A stretch of 64,000 nucleotides of DNA from Acrasis kona (taxonomy: Eukaryota > Heterolobosea > Eutetramitea > Acrasida > Acrasidae). The DNA is taken from contig JAOPGA020001843.1 in NCBI GenBank assembly GCA_026419775.2, positions 21,156 to 85,155 of the forward strand. Direction: 5' to 3'. The translations under genes were made by a program, and so were the position numbers. How positions within the stretch are numbered: the stretch's first letter is position 1; each line of letters starts with the position of its first letter. The notes under the pieces were generated by a model. The model searched no databases, was not told the DNA's origin, and was given only the letters and a program-made list of their open reading frames with translations. Below are positions 32,915 to 44,745 of this stretch, piece by piece.

Positions 32915-35279
32915 TTACACCTTAAAGTAATCTTCAAAGACGATTCCACTTTCATCTATATTTTTCATCACGGTCCTGTTGATTTCCTCGTCCGGCGTTG
33001 CGTTCACCAGTATACAGTCATGATTATGCTCTTCGTCTCTAATGGTCTCGTATTTCTGAAGTTCGGCATCTCTCTTCTTTATTTCCTCCTTGTATTTTTT
33101 TATTTTGGAAGTCAGGCGATTGGTTTCCTTCTCCTTCTCCTTCTTCTCTTTTTTTAATTTTTCAATCTCCTAAAGCATTGATTAAGAATTCAACAGCACA
33201 TCACCTTACCATTTTGCATTCCTCCAGTTCCGAATGGATCAGGTCCCGATAAGTACTCTTCATACTGGTACTATAACGAGTGTAGTATCCTGTCCAGAAA
33301 TTAGAGGCCAACATATCAAGGCTACAATCAGGAGACAAGACAACAGTAAAGCTATTCGGATCCACTTCCTCGCCAATCTCGCTCATGTCCAACGGTCTAG
33401 GCGATCCCATGGTCATGGTATTATACAAATTGCGATCGTATTGAAGCCTCCTCACGGTGGAGTGCCTTCCGTACCATATATTAACATACAAGTCCAACCG
33501 CTCTTGCACGTGCGACCAAATGCTGATGGTGTTCGATTGAACTTTTGCACTTTCGCGTTCCCTTTCACAATTGTACAAAAAATTTCCATACAAGCAAGAA
33601 TAAGAATGATCGAGCAGAGTGATCAAAAACAATTCGTTGAATTCAAAATAACTAGGACATTGTTGCCACACTTGGAAAACACAATCCACGAATTGAACAA
33701 AAATTGGACTGCTCTCGCTGGCCCCAGAGGGAGGCACGTGACACATGCGGTCCAAAAATTTATGACCGAAGCTCACAAATTCCTTCTCGATCAACACTCT
33801 AAAACCATGAATGGTCCTGTAATAAGGATCCAATAGCACTTGTGCCAGCGCGCTAACCTGAGCGGTTCGATCCCATCCATCGCTGCAATGAATCAACACG
33901 CCCTGATATCTCTCGATGCTCTGCACCACCTTGTTGGCTGCAGACATGATGGCTTTGGTGTGATTCAACCACCCACATGCCTCCAGGTTGGCCTTGTTGA
34001 GGCTTCCCTCCGTGTGACACAGCCGACTCAACATTTGTAAGCTCTGATTCATGGTGTGAATGTGATCGATGCCCATGAAGGAAATGCTACATTGAGGGTA
34101 ATAGGCAGTGTTTTCGTATCCCTTGCCCATCACCGTGTTGGCGAGGGCATTGGCACGCGGTCTGCAATCAATAATGTTGAGTTGACTTTGCTTGGTGGCC
34201 CTGCGAATGTGCTCCAACAAGTCTTCGTCTTGCTTGCTTCTCGCCCTGGTGATGCCCACCATGGGTTGACTGCTGCGCGTGATGATGGCGCCGCTGGTCT
34301 TGTGACGCCAAGTGAGCGCAGGTATTCTGGCCCTGCTACGAAAGCCTGCCACTATTCTCAAATCATCATCGCTGAACGATTTGGGCACCACCAACATGTT
34401 TGGATAGGTATCGCAAAATTTATAATCCTCGTTAATGTTGGTCACCCTCCACGCGCAATCATTGTTGATGCCGAGTCGTTCGTATTCGGCGAGTAAATAA
34501 TTGCACCACCCATTTGCTCTTTGCTCTGGGGTGAAGTGACTGTTTTGACTGCTGACGAAGGCGAACACTTGGTTAATGTCCTTCGGCGCGTAGTGATTGA
34601 TGGATTTGACCGTGTCGGTCACTGTTTCGCTGCTGTCCGAGTGGAAGAACATTCTTGCCACTTGAAGGTCTTTTGTACGAATGAAGAGGCAGCCCTTTGA
34701 CCGTGATAGAAAATCGTAGGGAATTTCGTCATTGATCATGTTGTGATCTCCTGGATATCTTGCCTCTGCCTTGATGATTGATGTTAATGGTGCCGAAAAT
34801 AAAATCTTGTCCTCCTGCATCAATGTTAGGGATCAACGTAGAGCACGAACGCTTACCCCCTGCTTAAAGACCACTCTGTAGTTGGTCACGTATAATGTGC
34901 CTCCGATGCACGTTGGTTCTGGGCTCGGCATTTCATCGGAGGATAAGTTCGTTCCGTCCATGTAATTGTCCGAATATAAAACGCCCATGATTGTTCCGTA
35001 ATATGTCTACAAATGTTAAAACACAAAAGCCAAAAACGTCGTACGTTTTCAACAGGTGGCTTTGAGGGGGTGATGGGAGAATTTTCTTTCGCAGGTGGCT
35101 GTAGAAGTGAGATAGGAAACCCCTCTGTGGTGCTCGTAACGAAGATGTTCTACCCTTTCGGCATAATGTTTGATTGCCTCGCCATTTAGCAGCCAGCCAT
35201 GCCTCTTTGGTGTACTACCCGTGTTTACGGACAGCATTCTGGTTTTCATTGCTTTAGGAAACCTCTGCTTGGTGCTCAT
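32915..35279 (-). CDS. Myotubularin-family phosphoinositide 3-phosphatase (5 exons)
   Basis: Exons 35279-35154, 35098-35045, 35006-34857, 34814-33210 and 33169-32915 give 729 residues, all in frame. A GRAM/PH-like N-domain (GGTLYVTNYRVVFKQG) precedes the phosphatase domain with the signature HCSDGWDRT near residue 420, so the Cys-x5-Arg catalytic loop is intact. WRHKTSGAIITRSSQPMVG is the conserved upstream block. The last exon adds a charged coiled coil (KEKKEKEKETNRLTSKIKK). Family enzymes remove the 3-phosphate from PI3P and PI(3,5)P2 on endosomes. The first two exons are short and were found by frame and splice consensus; the start is less certain than the rest. Confidence 0.92.
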
Positions 35280-35362
35280 TGAGTCCTCCTACAATGTCAA
35301 TGTACTTTCTATGTTGTGGGAGTTAAATTAATGCATCAAGAGTCGTTTCATACGGTTCTTTG

Positions 35363-35590
35363 TTAATCTTTTAACGTTGGAACTGATTGTGTTCTTTTTT
35401 GCTTGTTTAACTCACTCATATATATGGACTCTACGTATAAACGTTTGTTTCTGTATTCCAAACCGTCTGAACACTTATCGACGTGCAACCAAGATAATTC
35501 CTCTGTAGATTGTGAAAGCACAAGCTTCATATCGCGGCTTTCAGGATATGTATATTCTGCGACCTTCTTCAAGGATCCTGTTTGAACTTT
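35363..35590 (-). other. Coding-like open frame of unclear status upstream of the myotubularin
   Basis: Open minus-strand frame (KKVAEYTYPESRDMKLVLSQ ... LSWLHVDKCSDGLEYRNKRL). It reads like protein but lacks an ATG at its start. A possible donor (GTGAGT) sits after VESIYM. It may be a further 5' exon of the myotubularin gene or a decayed gene. I could not connect it in frame. Confidence 0.3.
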
Positions 35591-35953
35591 CTCAGTAAAT
35601 TTTACAATATTTTAAAATACTCCAAACTCCTAACACAACCAACAATGATTCGCCAAAGTGATAACAGCGCAAGCGATTCAATGATTCCTTTAGCAATCCC
35701 GAAACCTAGAACGAGGGCGTAAATTTCAAGCCCGCCCTATAGATGCGTTACTCACAACAGAGAATCTCACACATGATCCATAAATACAAAACAATGGATT
35801 GAACCCAAGAGTATGCGTTTATTGTAAAATGAGGAATCAGTTTATGGCCTTATGTTAGAAGATGTAACACCACATACTTTACATAAGTCATGATTTGAGA
35901 ACATTTTTATAAACTAGGTATTATTTTATTTTACAGGTATTACTCTTCAAAAT
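35591..35953. other. Intergenic, nothing seen
   Basis: AT-rich, no coding signal or repeat recognised. Contains a TTTTTATAAAC motif near 35906 like those near other gene ends. Confidence 0.5.
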
Positions 35954-36712
35954 TCAAGTACGAACGCTGCTTGGCTCCCATCTACTGGATGCAATGTATC
36001 TAACCTCAGGATCCTTTAATGGCCTGTAAGCAGTTGGATCGGACAAGCCTCTTTCTCTGTTAGATTGCACATCATTCAAATCGCTCAAAACTCTCTTCAT
36101 CATGACCGCATTTGATGACTGCTTTCTTTGGGTGTGGGGCTGTTGAGTTTGTTGTGGTTCTAAGTCAGGTTTTCCCCAATTGTTAACGCTAAGTATTTTT
36201 GAACTGGAAAGTCCTTGTACAGTGCTTTGTCTTCTTGGGCTAGTTTCCATCCATGACACATCGCGTGGTGAACAATAGGGACTGTTGATGGGGCTTATTG
36301 TTGGTGTGTTGCTTGTCCCCAAATATTCTAGATGTTGACTTGCTGAAACGGGTGGTTTCTGGAGTTCTCTAGGGCTATACATTGCATTTCTTGGACTGGA
36401 TGTTATCAGTTGCGACGTTCTAGGTTCTTTGTTGGTAATTTTCAAAGTGTGACTTTGTATGAATTCGACCTTTTCCTTTAACTTCTTGTTGGCTTCTTCT
36501 ATCTCCATATTCTTCGCCTCTAGTTCGTCGTGTCTCTTTAGAACCTTCTCTAGTATACATACAAGCTCAGAAAGTATAGGATCTGCCTTGTTTGTACTGT
36601 AGCAACCCATTAGTGTATGAATCATTTCGTATTCTTTGTTCTCATCGACGACAGATAGTGAGTTTAGTTTACTCATTAGAGACCTTGCTTTGTGAACTGA
36701 CTTCATCGACAT
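35954..36712 (-). CDS. Disordered protein with N-terminal helical/coiled-coil segment
   Basis: 252 residues, single exon, starting at 36712 (MSMKSVHKARSL). Residues 1-95 are predicted helical and include a coiled coil (LEKVLKRHDELEAKNMEIEE). The remainder is Ser/Pro/Gln-rich with many SPR motifs (SSPRNAMYSPRE; YCSPRDVSWMETSPRR). These resemble proline-directed kinase sites. No known family recognised. Confidence 0.65.
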   Translation of the reverse strand: MSMKSVHKARSLMSKLNSLSVVDENKEYEMIHTLMGCYSTNKADPILSELVCILEKVLKRHDELEAKNMEIEEANKKLKEKVEFIQSHTLKITNKEPRTSQLITSSPRNAMYSPRELQKPPVSASQHLEYLGTSNTPTISPINSPYCSPRDVSWMETSPRRQSTVQGLSSSKILSVNNWGKPDLEPQQTQQPHTQRKQSSNAVMMKRVLSDLNDVQSNRERGLSDPTAYRPLKDPEVRYIASSRWEPSSVRT

Positions 36713-37480
36713 GGTCTGCTTTGTTTATAATTTATTTTTAAAAGACTGACAGCAACATTTACTTTTATAATGCTACGTCCATAAATGTTAATTTAAGCAA
36801 CTTCCTAAACAGTTCCTTCGGTTGTTCGTGTAAATAAGTGTTCTATATATTGAATCATTGATTCTACCCTAGGTTCTCAGATGCTGCTTTTAAGACCAAA
36901 TCAACAACAGAATACTGATTGGTGATGTTCTCTTGACATTACGTTTGGAATTGATACGACGAAACTGTTGGATTGCTAACATTCGCCACAAAACCTCCTG
37001 AATCAACCACCATGCCTTTAAAAAGAACGCACATTAATTCCTTGTTGTGGAGGTTCATTATTAAAACCAGCAACCATACCGGTTCGGAATTTTCATCTTC
37101 ACCTCGTCAGTACGGAAATCTTTGAGAATAATATTCGATGCACTCACATAGAGACGCCAACAATATTGCAACAGTTGTTGAGTACGGCGCATGGACGAAT
37201 CCTTGCCATAGTCACTTTCGCAACATGAAGTACACTTACAGAGCCATCAAGAAGGTTTCCAAAAAATCAACGTAGATGAGAAACAAGATCATAGTAAGAA
37301 ATTTAAGATCGTCCACATGATTTTGAAGTTGATTACATTCACGTCAATCACAATACTCCCTTCGAACGATTAAAAGTAGTAAAGAACACGATCGCTTTAT
37401 TTAATCATTAAACTGCATCCTAATAACCCTTTAAACTCTTTATATTAACATGTAAATGAACAAAAATAAACGAAAATATT
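36713..37480. other. Intergenic, possible decayed coding remnants
   Basis: No gene is supported. Plus-strand sequence at about 37170-37270 reads briefly as EYGAWTNPCHSHFRNMKYTY and then stops. This may be the remnant of an old gene. Confidence 0.4.
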
Positions 37481-38652
37481 TTATGTTAATTTGTTTATTA
37501 TAAAGGTACTCATGACTGATGTTCTCCTGGTGTTAGTTGTCGTGCAAGTAACTACATTTTTTGCTGCTGCCATTTGGTTGAAAACATCACCAAAATATGA
37601 TTTCGATCCTACTATGAAAGTGCACCCAACAGAAAGCACACCATCAACCTCATCTTCCGCCTTCACTGCATTCTTGTACAAGTTTTGGTTGAGGCTTGGT
37701 TGAACAGTGTCGGATAACAGAGTTATGACTGGCTTAGAGTCAACAACTTTTACTATACCTTTGCGAGCTGGGGGGATTAGGGAAAGTGGATTGGGCTGTA
37801 TCCTCCATACATTCAAACGCAGTTTCGCCTAAACTAAACAGATGGCCCTTAGGATCGAAGAATTTACGGTCAGAGGATCTCTCGCATGCGGCAAAAATAC
37901 GACCAGAGTACGACAACGAGAGATATGCTCCAACAATTAGTACAGATCTGGCATTTGCTGTAGTCTCTAATTTCAAGCCATCCGATGTAAAATTCATAGT
38001 TTTTGGTTTACGGTTCGCGTCCACCCCACTTGAAAGGAGTAGATTGGATAGGATGTCAATACTTACTGCAGCCGCTTGATATGGAGCAGTTTTTCCATAT
38101 TTGTCCTTGGCAGTGAAGGCAAGATCCCAAGTTCCAGCATAAAATTTATCATCGTCAGAAATGGACCTTAGGACAACAGTTGAATTAGGGTCGACATCAT
38201 CCTTCACTAACTTGGCTAGTTGTTTTGCTAATTCTACAGCCGTGATGAATGCTTTTGACTAGATAGTACTTTGAATGAAATAGTTTTTGAACTAGGGAGT
38301 GTTGGTGCAGTTTTATCGGACACTGTTATTTTGAATGATTTTGAGGTCGTTGCCTTTGATGGGTCGGTGGCAGTGCAATTCACTTCACTGACACCAAGTG
38401 GGAATGGAGATCCTGATGCAGGAACGCACGACAAGTTGTCGAGGGTGCCCTTTGAAACAGAGAAAGTGACATTGGTTAAAACTGCTCTAGCTTCTACTTC
38501 GATGTCGGCTGGCACTGTCAGAGTTGGAGCAGGGTCACGGTACGCAATGATTGGTGGTATTTCCGCTTTGGGTGTAATGCTCAAGGGTGACACAGCAGCA
38601 CTTACTAGAGCAGCAGCGCGACGACGATAACTGCTACGAACTTTTGTACCAT
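37481..38652 (-). pseudogene. Secreted HYR-domain protein, broken in three places
   Basis: An ATG at 38652 opens a signal peptide (MVQKFVAVIVVALLL) that hits a stop. The next frame carries a HYR domain (PADIEVEA; LSCVPASGSPFPLGVSEVNC; DKTAPTL). After a break at the AAAAG at about 38237 another frame reads AFITAVELAKQLAKLVKDD and KFYAGTWDLAFTAKDKYGKT. A third break at the C6 run near 37771 leads to IPPARKGIVKVVDSKPVI. Two of the three breaks sit in homopolymers and may be errors. HYR domains are extracellular Ig-like modules of adhesion proteins. It is either a pseudogene or a gene with several sequencing indels. Confidence 0.65.
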
Positions 38653-38953
38653 TTTATTTTTGCATCCACTACTGTTTTATTATTAATCGTTTGCCCCATG
38701 TGCCATTTCATTTTGCACCCACTAAAATATAATTTATTCTGCCCATCGCCGGAACTTGCTTTGTACAAAGCGTTTGCTTCTATCTGGATGCTTTACAGTG
38801 CATTTAAAAATTGATTTATTATAATAAATATCATCAGATCTTCACCGTAGTGATGAACGCATCGATGTTTTTACGATAAGTGGAATCATACATAAAAGTA
38901 ACTTAAATTATATTAAGGACACACTAAAAATAATATGTTATTCTATAAAAAGA
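38653..38953. other. Intergenic, nothing seen
   Basis: AT-rich region between divergent genes. Short open frames only, none with a recognisable motif. Confidence 0.5.
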
Positions 38954-39700
38954 ATGGAAGTCATATGTCACGGACAAACCCCAGAACTATTAAAAGAAGT
39001 TTCTAAAAGTAAAACACACACAAACATGAACGATCACATTCAACCGATCATCAGCAGCGACAACCAACACCTTAACAAGGACGGCGATAGACTACTTTCG
39101 TCACCATTATATTATGAATTTACAGATGAGCCAAACAAGGAAATTAGGGAGTACGATATTGGAGAAAGATTAACAAGCAAAAGGAGAACCGCATTGTTGG
39201 TAGTATGGCTTGTTCAGGGTGCGTTAGCTTCCCTTACCATAATGGCCAACGTACATTCCGCCATAGATATCTGGGAGTGTGGAACATACTTTGGTGTATT
39301 TTACACATTCTCCAAGGCTCTTCTATTCACAGAAGTGGCAAGCATCGTTATACAGTTGGGTTGCACCGCTTTATGCTTGATTGCAAAGAAGCACAACCTA
39401 ATGATAGTGTATACAAGCGTACTTTATGTATTCGTTTCGTTAATATTCTTTATCGGTAAAGCAGCAATCTTGTCATCAAATCCTGCCTCAACTTGTACGT
39501 TTGTACCCAAACACACCGAAAATTGGATGTTGGCAACACTTGGACTCAGCTTTTTGATAGGATTGGTTTCACTTGTTCAAATCATCACTATATTAAAAGT
39601 ATCCGATGAACCAAGACTTCAGGAAGATGTAGTTGTAGAACCAACTCCAGATTATGCAAAGGAGAAGCTAATAGAATCAGAGATTTCTTCTCCCGCCTAA
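38954..39700 (+). CDS. Four-helix membrane protein
   Basis: 248 residues from the ATG at 38954; a later in-frame ATG is at 39026. Four hydrophobic helices are visible: LLVVWLVQGALASLTIMANV, FYTFSKALLFTEVASIVIQL (with following GCTALCLIA), VYTSVLYVFVSLIFFIGKAA and MLATLGLSFLIGLVSLVQII. Loop 3 holds one Cys (STCTFVP). Both termini are hydrophilic and probably cytoplasmic. The layout is tetraspan-like, but the CCG motif of tetraspanins is absent. Function unknown. AATAAATG overlaps the stop. Confidence 0.75.
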   Translation: MEVICHGQTPELLKEVSKSKTHTNMNDHIQPIISSDNQHLNKDGDRLLSSPLYYEFTDEPNKEIREYDIGERLTSKRRTALLVVWLVQGALASLTIMANVHSAIDIWECGTYFGVFYTFSKALLFTEVASIVIQLGCTALCLIAKKHNLMIVYTSVLYVFVSLIFFIGKAAILSSNPASTCTFVPKHTENWMLATLGLSFLIGLVSLVQIITILKVSDEPRLQEDVVVEPTPDYAKEKLIESEISSPA

Positions 39701-39932
39701 ATAAATGTACATAAGATGTTTAATATGTAGATGATTTGTTATTATCACCTTTAATTCTGATTTCGAGTAGACTCAAACAATTAATGGTGCATTTTAGTCC
39801 CCGCACTATAATAAGCGCAAGAGTTGGAAATAAAAACTCAGGATGTTTTGTTGTCCCTGATAGAATCTTTGACTCTGGGGTTGATTGAAGATTCAAGGAC
39901 TTTTTACAATAAAATAATAATAGAAAAAGATA

Positions 39933-40223
39933 ATGCTGACGAGAAGACTGCTATCAAGCGCCGCAAGCATCCAAGTGCGATGCTTTGCAACATCCACAAG
40001 ATATCTCAATGAGGACCAGAGCAACATGAAGAAAGAGTACAGAGACGAATCAATTAAAAAAGACATTCAAAAAAAGGAAATACAGATCGGCCAAATAGAA
40101 CAGACTATGGGAGCATTGGAAAGTGATGCCGGCACCATCATACATAATACCCATATGGCATTGAAGGGTAAAGAAAAGCAGTTAATTGGTAGGGAGAGGG
40201 TAGCTCAAAACCAATCTGAATAA
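39933..40223 (+). CDS. Small mitochondrial protein
   Basis: 96 residues. The N-terminus MLTRRLLSSAASIQVRCFAT is an amphipathic, Arg-rich, acid-free presequence typical for import into mitochondria. A charged helix follows (KKDIQKKEIQIGQIEQTMGA). Family not recognised. Upstream minus/plus frames show nothing else. Confidence 0.65.
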   Translation: MLTRRLLSSAASIQVRCFATSTRYLNEDQSNMKKEYRDESIKKDIQKKEIQIGQIEQTMGALESDAGTIIHNTHMALKGKEKQLIGRERVAQNQSE

Positions 40224-40633
40224 ACTCTAATTAACAAGTACATTATAACGCACTTTTATAAACGCACGCCAATCGAATGTTTAATTAATAAACTAAATTT
40301 AAAGTACATTAGGGAGTGCTTTACATTTTAAAAGCGTCCGTACGTATTCCTAGATCGGTCATCTTACCACATGCACTTAAAAACCTCCTCTTTATAAAAA
40401 AGGACAATACGCGCTGCAGTTACATCACATCAATTCAATCAATTTGCATTTAATTTTGGAAAAAAGTCGAGATGTAACCACTCGAAGCACAATGCATACT
40501 TTCCTTCAAGTCATGAATCCTTGACTTTCAACAGCGCGACGGAAAAAGAAAATTTGAAAGATAAAATTAAAATTCCAAAAATACTTTAATTTAGCGCTCT
40601 CTGAAGGCTGTTATAAGTTCGATCTGTTTGAAC
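40224..40633. other. Intergenic, nothing seen
   Basis: AT-rich. Two TTTATAAA motifs (40252, 40392) could be 3'-end or promoter elements. No gene recognised. Confidence 0.5.
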
Positions 40634-40724
40634 ATGAAGCCCAAAATAATTTCATTTCGAAACGAAACAACTTACTTCAACTCAATGCACTTTATCCCCA
40701 ACAGCATTATCACAAACAACATCA

Positions 40725-41495
40725 ATGACATTTACGAACAAGACACTCAATACATCCCCCTCAGTACTACCGACTATTATGCCTCATTCCCAATCAAACA
40801 AGAGAGACACATCAAACATACCATTCTGGCTTGGAAACGAGGACACAGATCATATTAACGCAATCTTTCATCAATATGAAACGCTTCTTTGTATGAAGCC
40901 CAACCACAATCAATTTATAGGAAGAGTGGAACGCCATCCCTGCTTGCAAAAAGAAGGTTTAGTAACCATTGACAATATATTTATATACCGAAACGACCCC
41001 ATTTTTTGGGGAAAAGCCATGCCAAGAATCAAAAAGATTGTAGTAGAGACCACATGGAGCGAACAAGACGGCATGCCTATAAAAATGTGCAAAACATCAG
41101 AGCGAACTACAAACCAAAACGGACAAACAACCTTTCAGTTATACTCTTTTCCCATTTTTGAGTGTACAGGAGACAAACCACAATACGTATACAACCACGG
41201 CGGTGCTTACAATTGCTGTTGGGAAGTCGGCTACGCAGACTACTTTAATCAATGCGCTCAAAAAGCTCTTTTCAAGGAAGTCATACAAGAGGGTACGGAC
41301 GAGGAACAAGAAGATGACAGTGACGACGAATACGAATATGAGGAGGAAGAGGAAGACCAACAAGAACAGCGGAAACAAGTAGTCGATTATTCTTATCTTC
41401 TACAACAAAATGATTCATACTCCCTGGATAATTTTGCTATTGCGAGTTGCATCTCCGAACAAGAAGATTGGGACGATGACGAATGGGATGAGTAG
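40725..41495 (+). CDS. Protein with conserved core and acidic tail; true start unclear
   Basis: Frame from the ATG at 40725 gives 256 residues. The part from about residue 30 (IPFWLGNEDTDHINAIFHQY) looks well ordered, and the end is very acidic (DDSDDEYEYEEEEED). A second open frame from an ATG at 40634 runs in parallel to 40858 and also reads like protein (TTYFNSMHFIPNSI; TQYIPLSTTDYYASFPI). A one-base indel near 40815 would join the two, giving a longer N-terminus. The core contains YDGM-free strand blocks like FIGRVERHPCLQKEGLVTID. Family not recognised. Confidence 0.55.
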   Translation: MTFTNKTLNTSPSVLPTIMPHSQSNKRDTSNIPFWLGNEDTDHINAIFHQYETLLCMKPNHNQFIGRVERHPCLQKEGLVTIDNIFIYRNDPIFWGKAMPRIKKIVVETTWSEQDGMPIKMCKTSERTTNQNGQTTFQLYSFPIFECTGDKPQYVYNHGGAYNCCWEVGYADYFNQCAQKALFKEVIQEGTDEEQEDDSDDEYEYEEEEEDQQEQRKQVVDYSYLLQQNDSYSLDNFAIASCISEQEDWDDDEWDE

Positions 41496-42164
41496 TGATT
41501 CATGTATTTTTATAAACTTTTTTTATTACGAACCATCATGTATAATGTTGTTTGGAATTTATTGTCGTTCCTAGAATGTTCAAATGTGTGGTATCATCGG
41601 CCTATTGACTGAGGTTTGATTTGTAGCGGTGAAGGACCCATTCAAATGTCATACAGTAAAAAAGGTACGAATAAAATGAATTCTATTTGTAGATGCAATC
41701 TAAACCACTGGTCCCTTGAAAATTGGAACACCGGATTAGTTCACCAATCAGGAGCAAATTTTCAACAGCCACTGAAAGAATTGTGAACACTTATTACAAT
41801 ATTTATCATTAGATTAATTACCATTTGCGGATCCGTTGTTTAACGGTTCGTAAACACTCTCATATCGTGGGCTGACTTGGTCGTTTAATCCTTATCTATT
41901 GCTTTAAACTTGTTCGCTATCTTGTGAGCATCACATCAAGTACAAACAAGCAGCGAGATGGAAGAAGGATGGTGGAGTTAGAAGAACAGTTTAGATGAAG
42001 CTTTTATATATTAACCTACTACCATGTACCCACTATAAGCCTTTTGCTTCTTCAAAATCGATAGTTAATAATTTTGAACAGAAAAATAAATCCGGTTACG
42101 TTCGAAACCCTTTTTTAGATTACTTTTGTTTCATCAACAACCCAAACAAAAATACGGACATATC
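41496..42164. other. Intergenic, no supported gene
   Basis: AT-rich upstream region of the HARE-HTH gene. An open frame at 41995-42312 overlaps that gene in another frame and has no recognised motif. Confidence 0.45.
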
Positions 42165-42860
42165 ATGCCCAATATGTACCCACAGCAAACAACACACGGA
42201 ATGGAGTGTAACAGACTACTTCAAAGCTTTTGCTCCTTTGTACCCCCTCGAAGTGTTGAGGAGGAATACAAAATCCCTTCCATTAAGGCTTTGTTGGGAG
42301 AAGAATTCGTAGTGCCCCCTATATCTGACCTAATGTTGCAACCAAATAACTCAAGGCTCACTGGGGAGTACCTTCATAATACATACGGTTCCACCGTTAA
42401 CACGACTCCGCGCATCGTGTGCACTAATACACTTACGGGGAGGTCTGACCAGAATGAAGTATTGCCATCTGTACAGCATATACAGCAGGGTACAACGGCC
42501 TTCGAACGATCGGGTCCTAGTCAGCCATGTTCAAAACAAGTGTACAGCAAAAAGAAAATGTCCTTTGGTAAAGCAGCATTAACTTTATTAAAAGAAAGTA
42601 GGGTACCAATGACAACAACAGAGTTAGTTAGGCGTGCTATTGAGAGAGGAATTATAAAAAGCAGTAGTCGTACACCTCAGTTTATTATGGGAACAGACAT
42701 TAGTAGGGACATGAAGAAGAAGGGAGACAATAGCATGTTCGTTAGGATAAGTCCAGGCACATATGGCATAAAAGGAATAGATTACTCTGCACTTGAAAAA
42801 GAACTATCGTTCAACGAAAATATTACGCTTATAAAGAAATACAAGAGAGAAGACATATAA
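42165..42860 (+). CDS. HARE-HTH winged-helix protein
   Basis: 231 residues from the first ATG at 42165 (MPNMYPQQTTHG). The frame is open upstream to 42126 without an ATG. The N-terminal 130 residues are low complexity. A HARE-HTH domain lies at about 138-210: SFGKAALTLLKESRVPMTTT, then ELVRRAIERGIIKSS, and MFVRISPGTYGIKG as the wing. This fold occurs in ASXL proteins and the RNA polymerase delta subunit and is tied to DNA or chromatin binding. Inferred: chromatin or transcription factor of the nucleus. Confidence 0.75.
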   Translation: MPNMYPQQTTHGMECNRLLQSFCSFVPPRSVEEEYKIPSIKALLGEEFVVPPISDLMLQPNNSRLTGEYLHNTYGSTVNTTPRIVCTNTLTGRSDQNEVLPSVQHIQQGTTAFERSGPSQPCSKQVYSKKKMSFGKAALTLLKESRVPMTTTELVRRAIERGIIKSSSRTPQFIMGTDISRDMKKKGDNSMFVRISPGTYGIKGIDYSALEKELSFNENITLIKKYKREDI

Positions 42861-43132
42861 CAAACGTATAAATTTTGTTTACTGTATGTATCAATAGGAG
42901 AATAAAATACGCACCCCGTAATCTCCGCTAAATAAACCTAACATTTATAAACAATGTTATACACGACGAAATCATTCAGTTTTGAACACTTTTTACAATA
43001 TATAAAATTACCGTACAAAGACCTTGACTGGAAACATATATTTTAAATTTAGCGTGCTCTATATTCGCACGTACTACCTGATGTCATTCCTCCACAACTA
43101 ATTTTTTTGCAATTTCGATTTTTGTTGTAAAA

Positions 43133-44729
43133 ATGTTGGAGGGATTGAGGAACAGGTTCAATCATAATAAAGTCAAACCGTTCGCTCAAGATGGCGAGGC
43201 TCAGGCACCAAAGAGCGGAGACCTGCGTGCTAGGCTCTCTAACTTGATAAATAAATTCTTTGCCGCGAATACACCCTTCTCTACAGTAATTCTCGACTAT
43301 TAATTTCACTAACATTTCAGATATGGGGAATCATACTGTTTGTAATTTATACTTATAATATACTTGTAATACCATTTCGAGCGACGTTTCTTCAGAGCAG
43401 CATATGGTGGATAATTGTTGATGTAATAACAGATTCCTTATTGCTATGGGACATGTTAGGTGGATTTTTCAAACCATACAGACACTCTGCAAAGTGGGTA
43501 ACAGATACTAAGAGAACTTCTAGAAGGTACCTGAAAACTTGGTTTCTAGTTGATTTCTTGTCGAGATTTCCAGCTTATGCGTTCGCAGCAGTTGTAGGAG
43601 GGGACGTCACGGACCCAAGGCTCCGTTTGAATTACCTTCTGCTGGTAACCAGAGTAATAGGTCAATTTTCAGTTTTTGAAAAATTTGTAAAGAGAGTGTT
43701 TGTGAGTTTGTTAAGGTTGGTCGTCACCCTACTATTTGTAGCCCATTGGTTAGCTTGTGGTTTTGTAGCTATATCACAATACGAGGGAGTGGATGTATCT
43801 TCATCGTGGACAAACTCCAAAACATTTTTCCTTCCAACCATTGGAGTCTACTACAAGTATGTTTTATCGATGTATTGGGTGTTATGTACGATGACTGGAT
43901 TCGGGGGCACTCAACCATCAACTGATGTGGAAGTGTATTATAATATCCTTACAACCATCGTTGGTATAGGATATTATGCTGTATCTATTTCCGTTGCCGG
44001 AGACTTGATATCCAATAGAGACCCCATAGCTACGGAATTTCAGGAGCGCTATGACGATATTAAAGATTTTCTGAAGATGAGAAAGATACCTATGGATTTG
44101 AACAGTCGCGTCAATGACTATTATGAATACTTGTGGAGAAGCAGAAAGGGGTTGGATGAAGTTGCAATTTTGGACGAACTCCCTGCTTTTTTGAGAGCTG
44201 AGGTTGCAATGCATTTGAATAGGAGCATTATAGATAAAGTACCCATTTTCAAGGACAGCTCTGCCAATTTTTTGACAGAAGTGGTTATGAACTTGAAGCC
44301 TCGTATTGCTCTTCCAGAATCACACGTAATCAGAATCGGAGAATTAGGACAGGAGATGTTTTTTATAAGCAAAGGAACTGTTTCCATAAAAACATCAGGA
44401 GGACTGACAGTTGCGACTTTGGAGAGTGGGCATTTTTTTGGAGAAATTGCTCTTTTGATGGGCACATTAAGATCTGCTGATGTAGTCGCCACATCTTACT
44501 GTGACTTGGTATGTTTTGAATTTTTTTGTATTAATCGTTGGAATAGTTTGTGATGGAGAAGGACGACTTTGATGAATTGTTGAGTTATCATCCGAATGAA
44601 GCCGAAGCTCTTGTAAAGATAAGCACGGAGCGTCACCAAAGTAGTTTGAGACGGGTAGCATCGGATACAGGTCGGGCGAACGATAGCCCAACATCTAGTT
44701 CAACAAGTTTGGGAGAGAAGAAAACTTGA
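43133..44729 (+). CDS. Cyclic-nucleotide-gated K+/cation channel (HCN/CNG type)
   Basis: Exons 43133-43285, 43321-44508 and 44547-44729 give 507 residues. Six transmembrane helices (IWGIILFVIYTYNILVIPF first). S4 is weak in Arg/Lys. The pore has CTMTGFGG, like the TxGFG filter of the CNG/HCN/KAT group. A C-linker follows (DIKDFLKMRKIPMDLNSRV; DELPAFLRAEVAMHLN). The cyclic-nucleotide-binding domain has GHFFGEIALL and, in the phosphate-binding cassette, LRSADVVA with the ligand Arg. The gene ends 16 bp from the convergent MAP kinase stop. Confidence 0.92.
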
Positions 44730-44745
44730 GATTTATTAAATACAT

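Noticed and set aside
33234-34496. Several long plus-strand frames across 33.2-34.5 kb
   Set aside because: Antisense shadows of the myotubularin gene, which has an intact catalytic motif.
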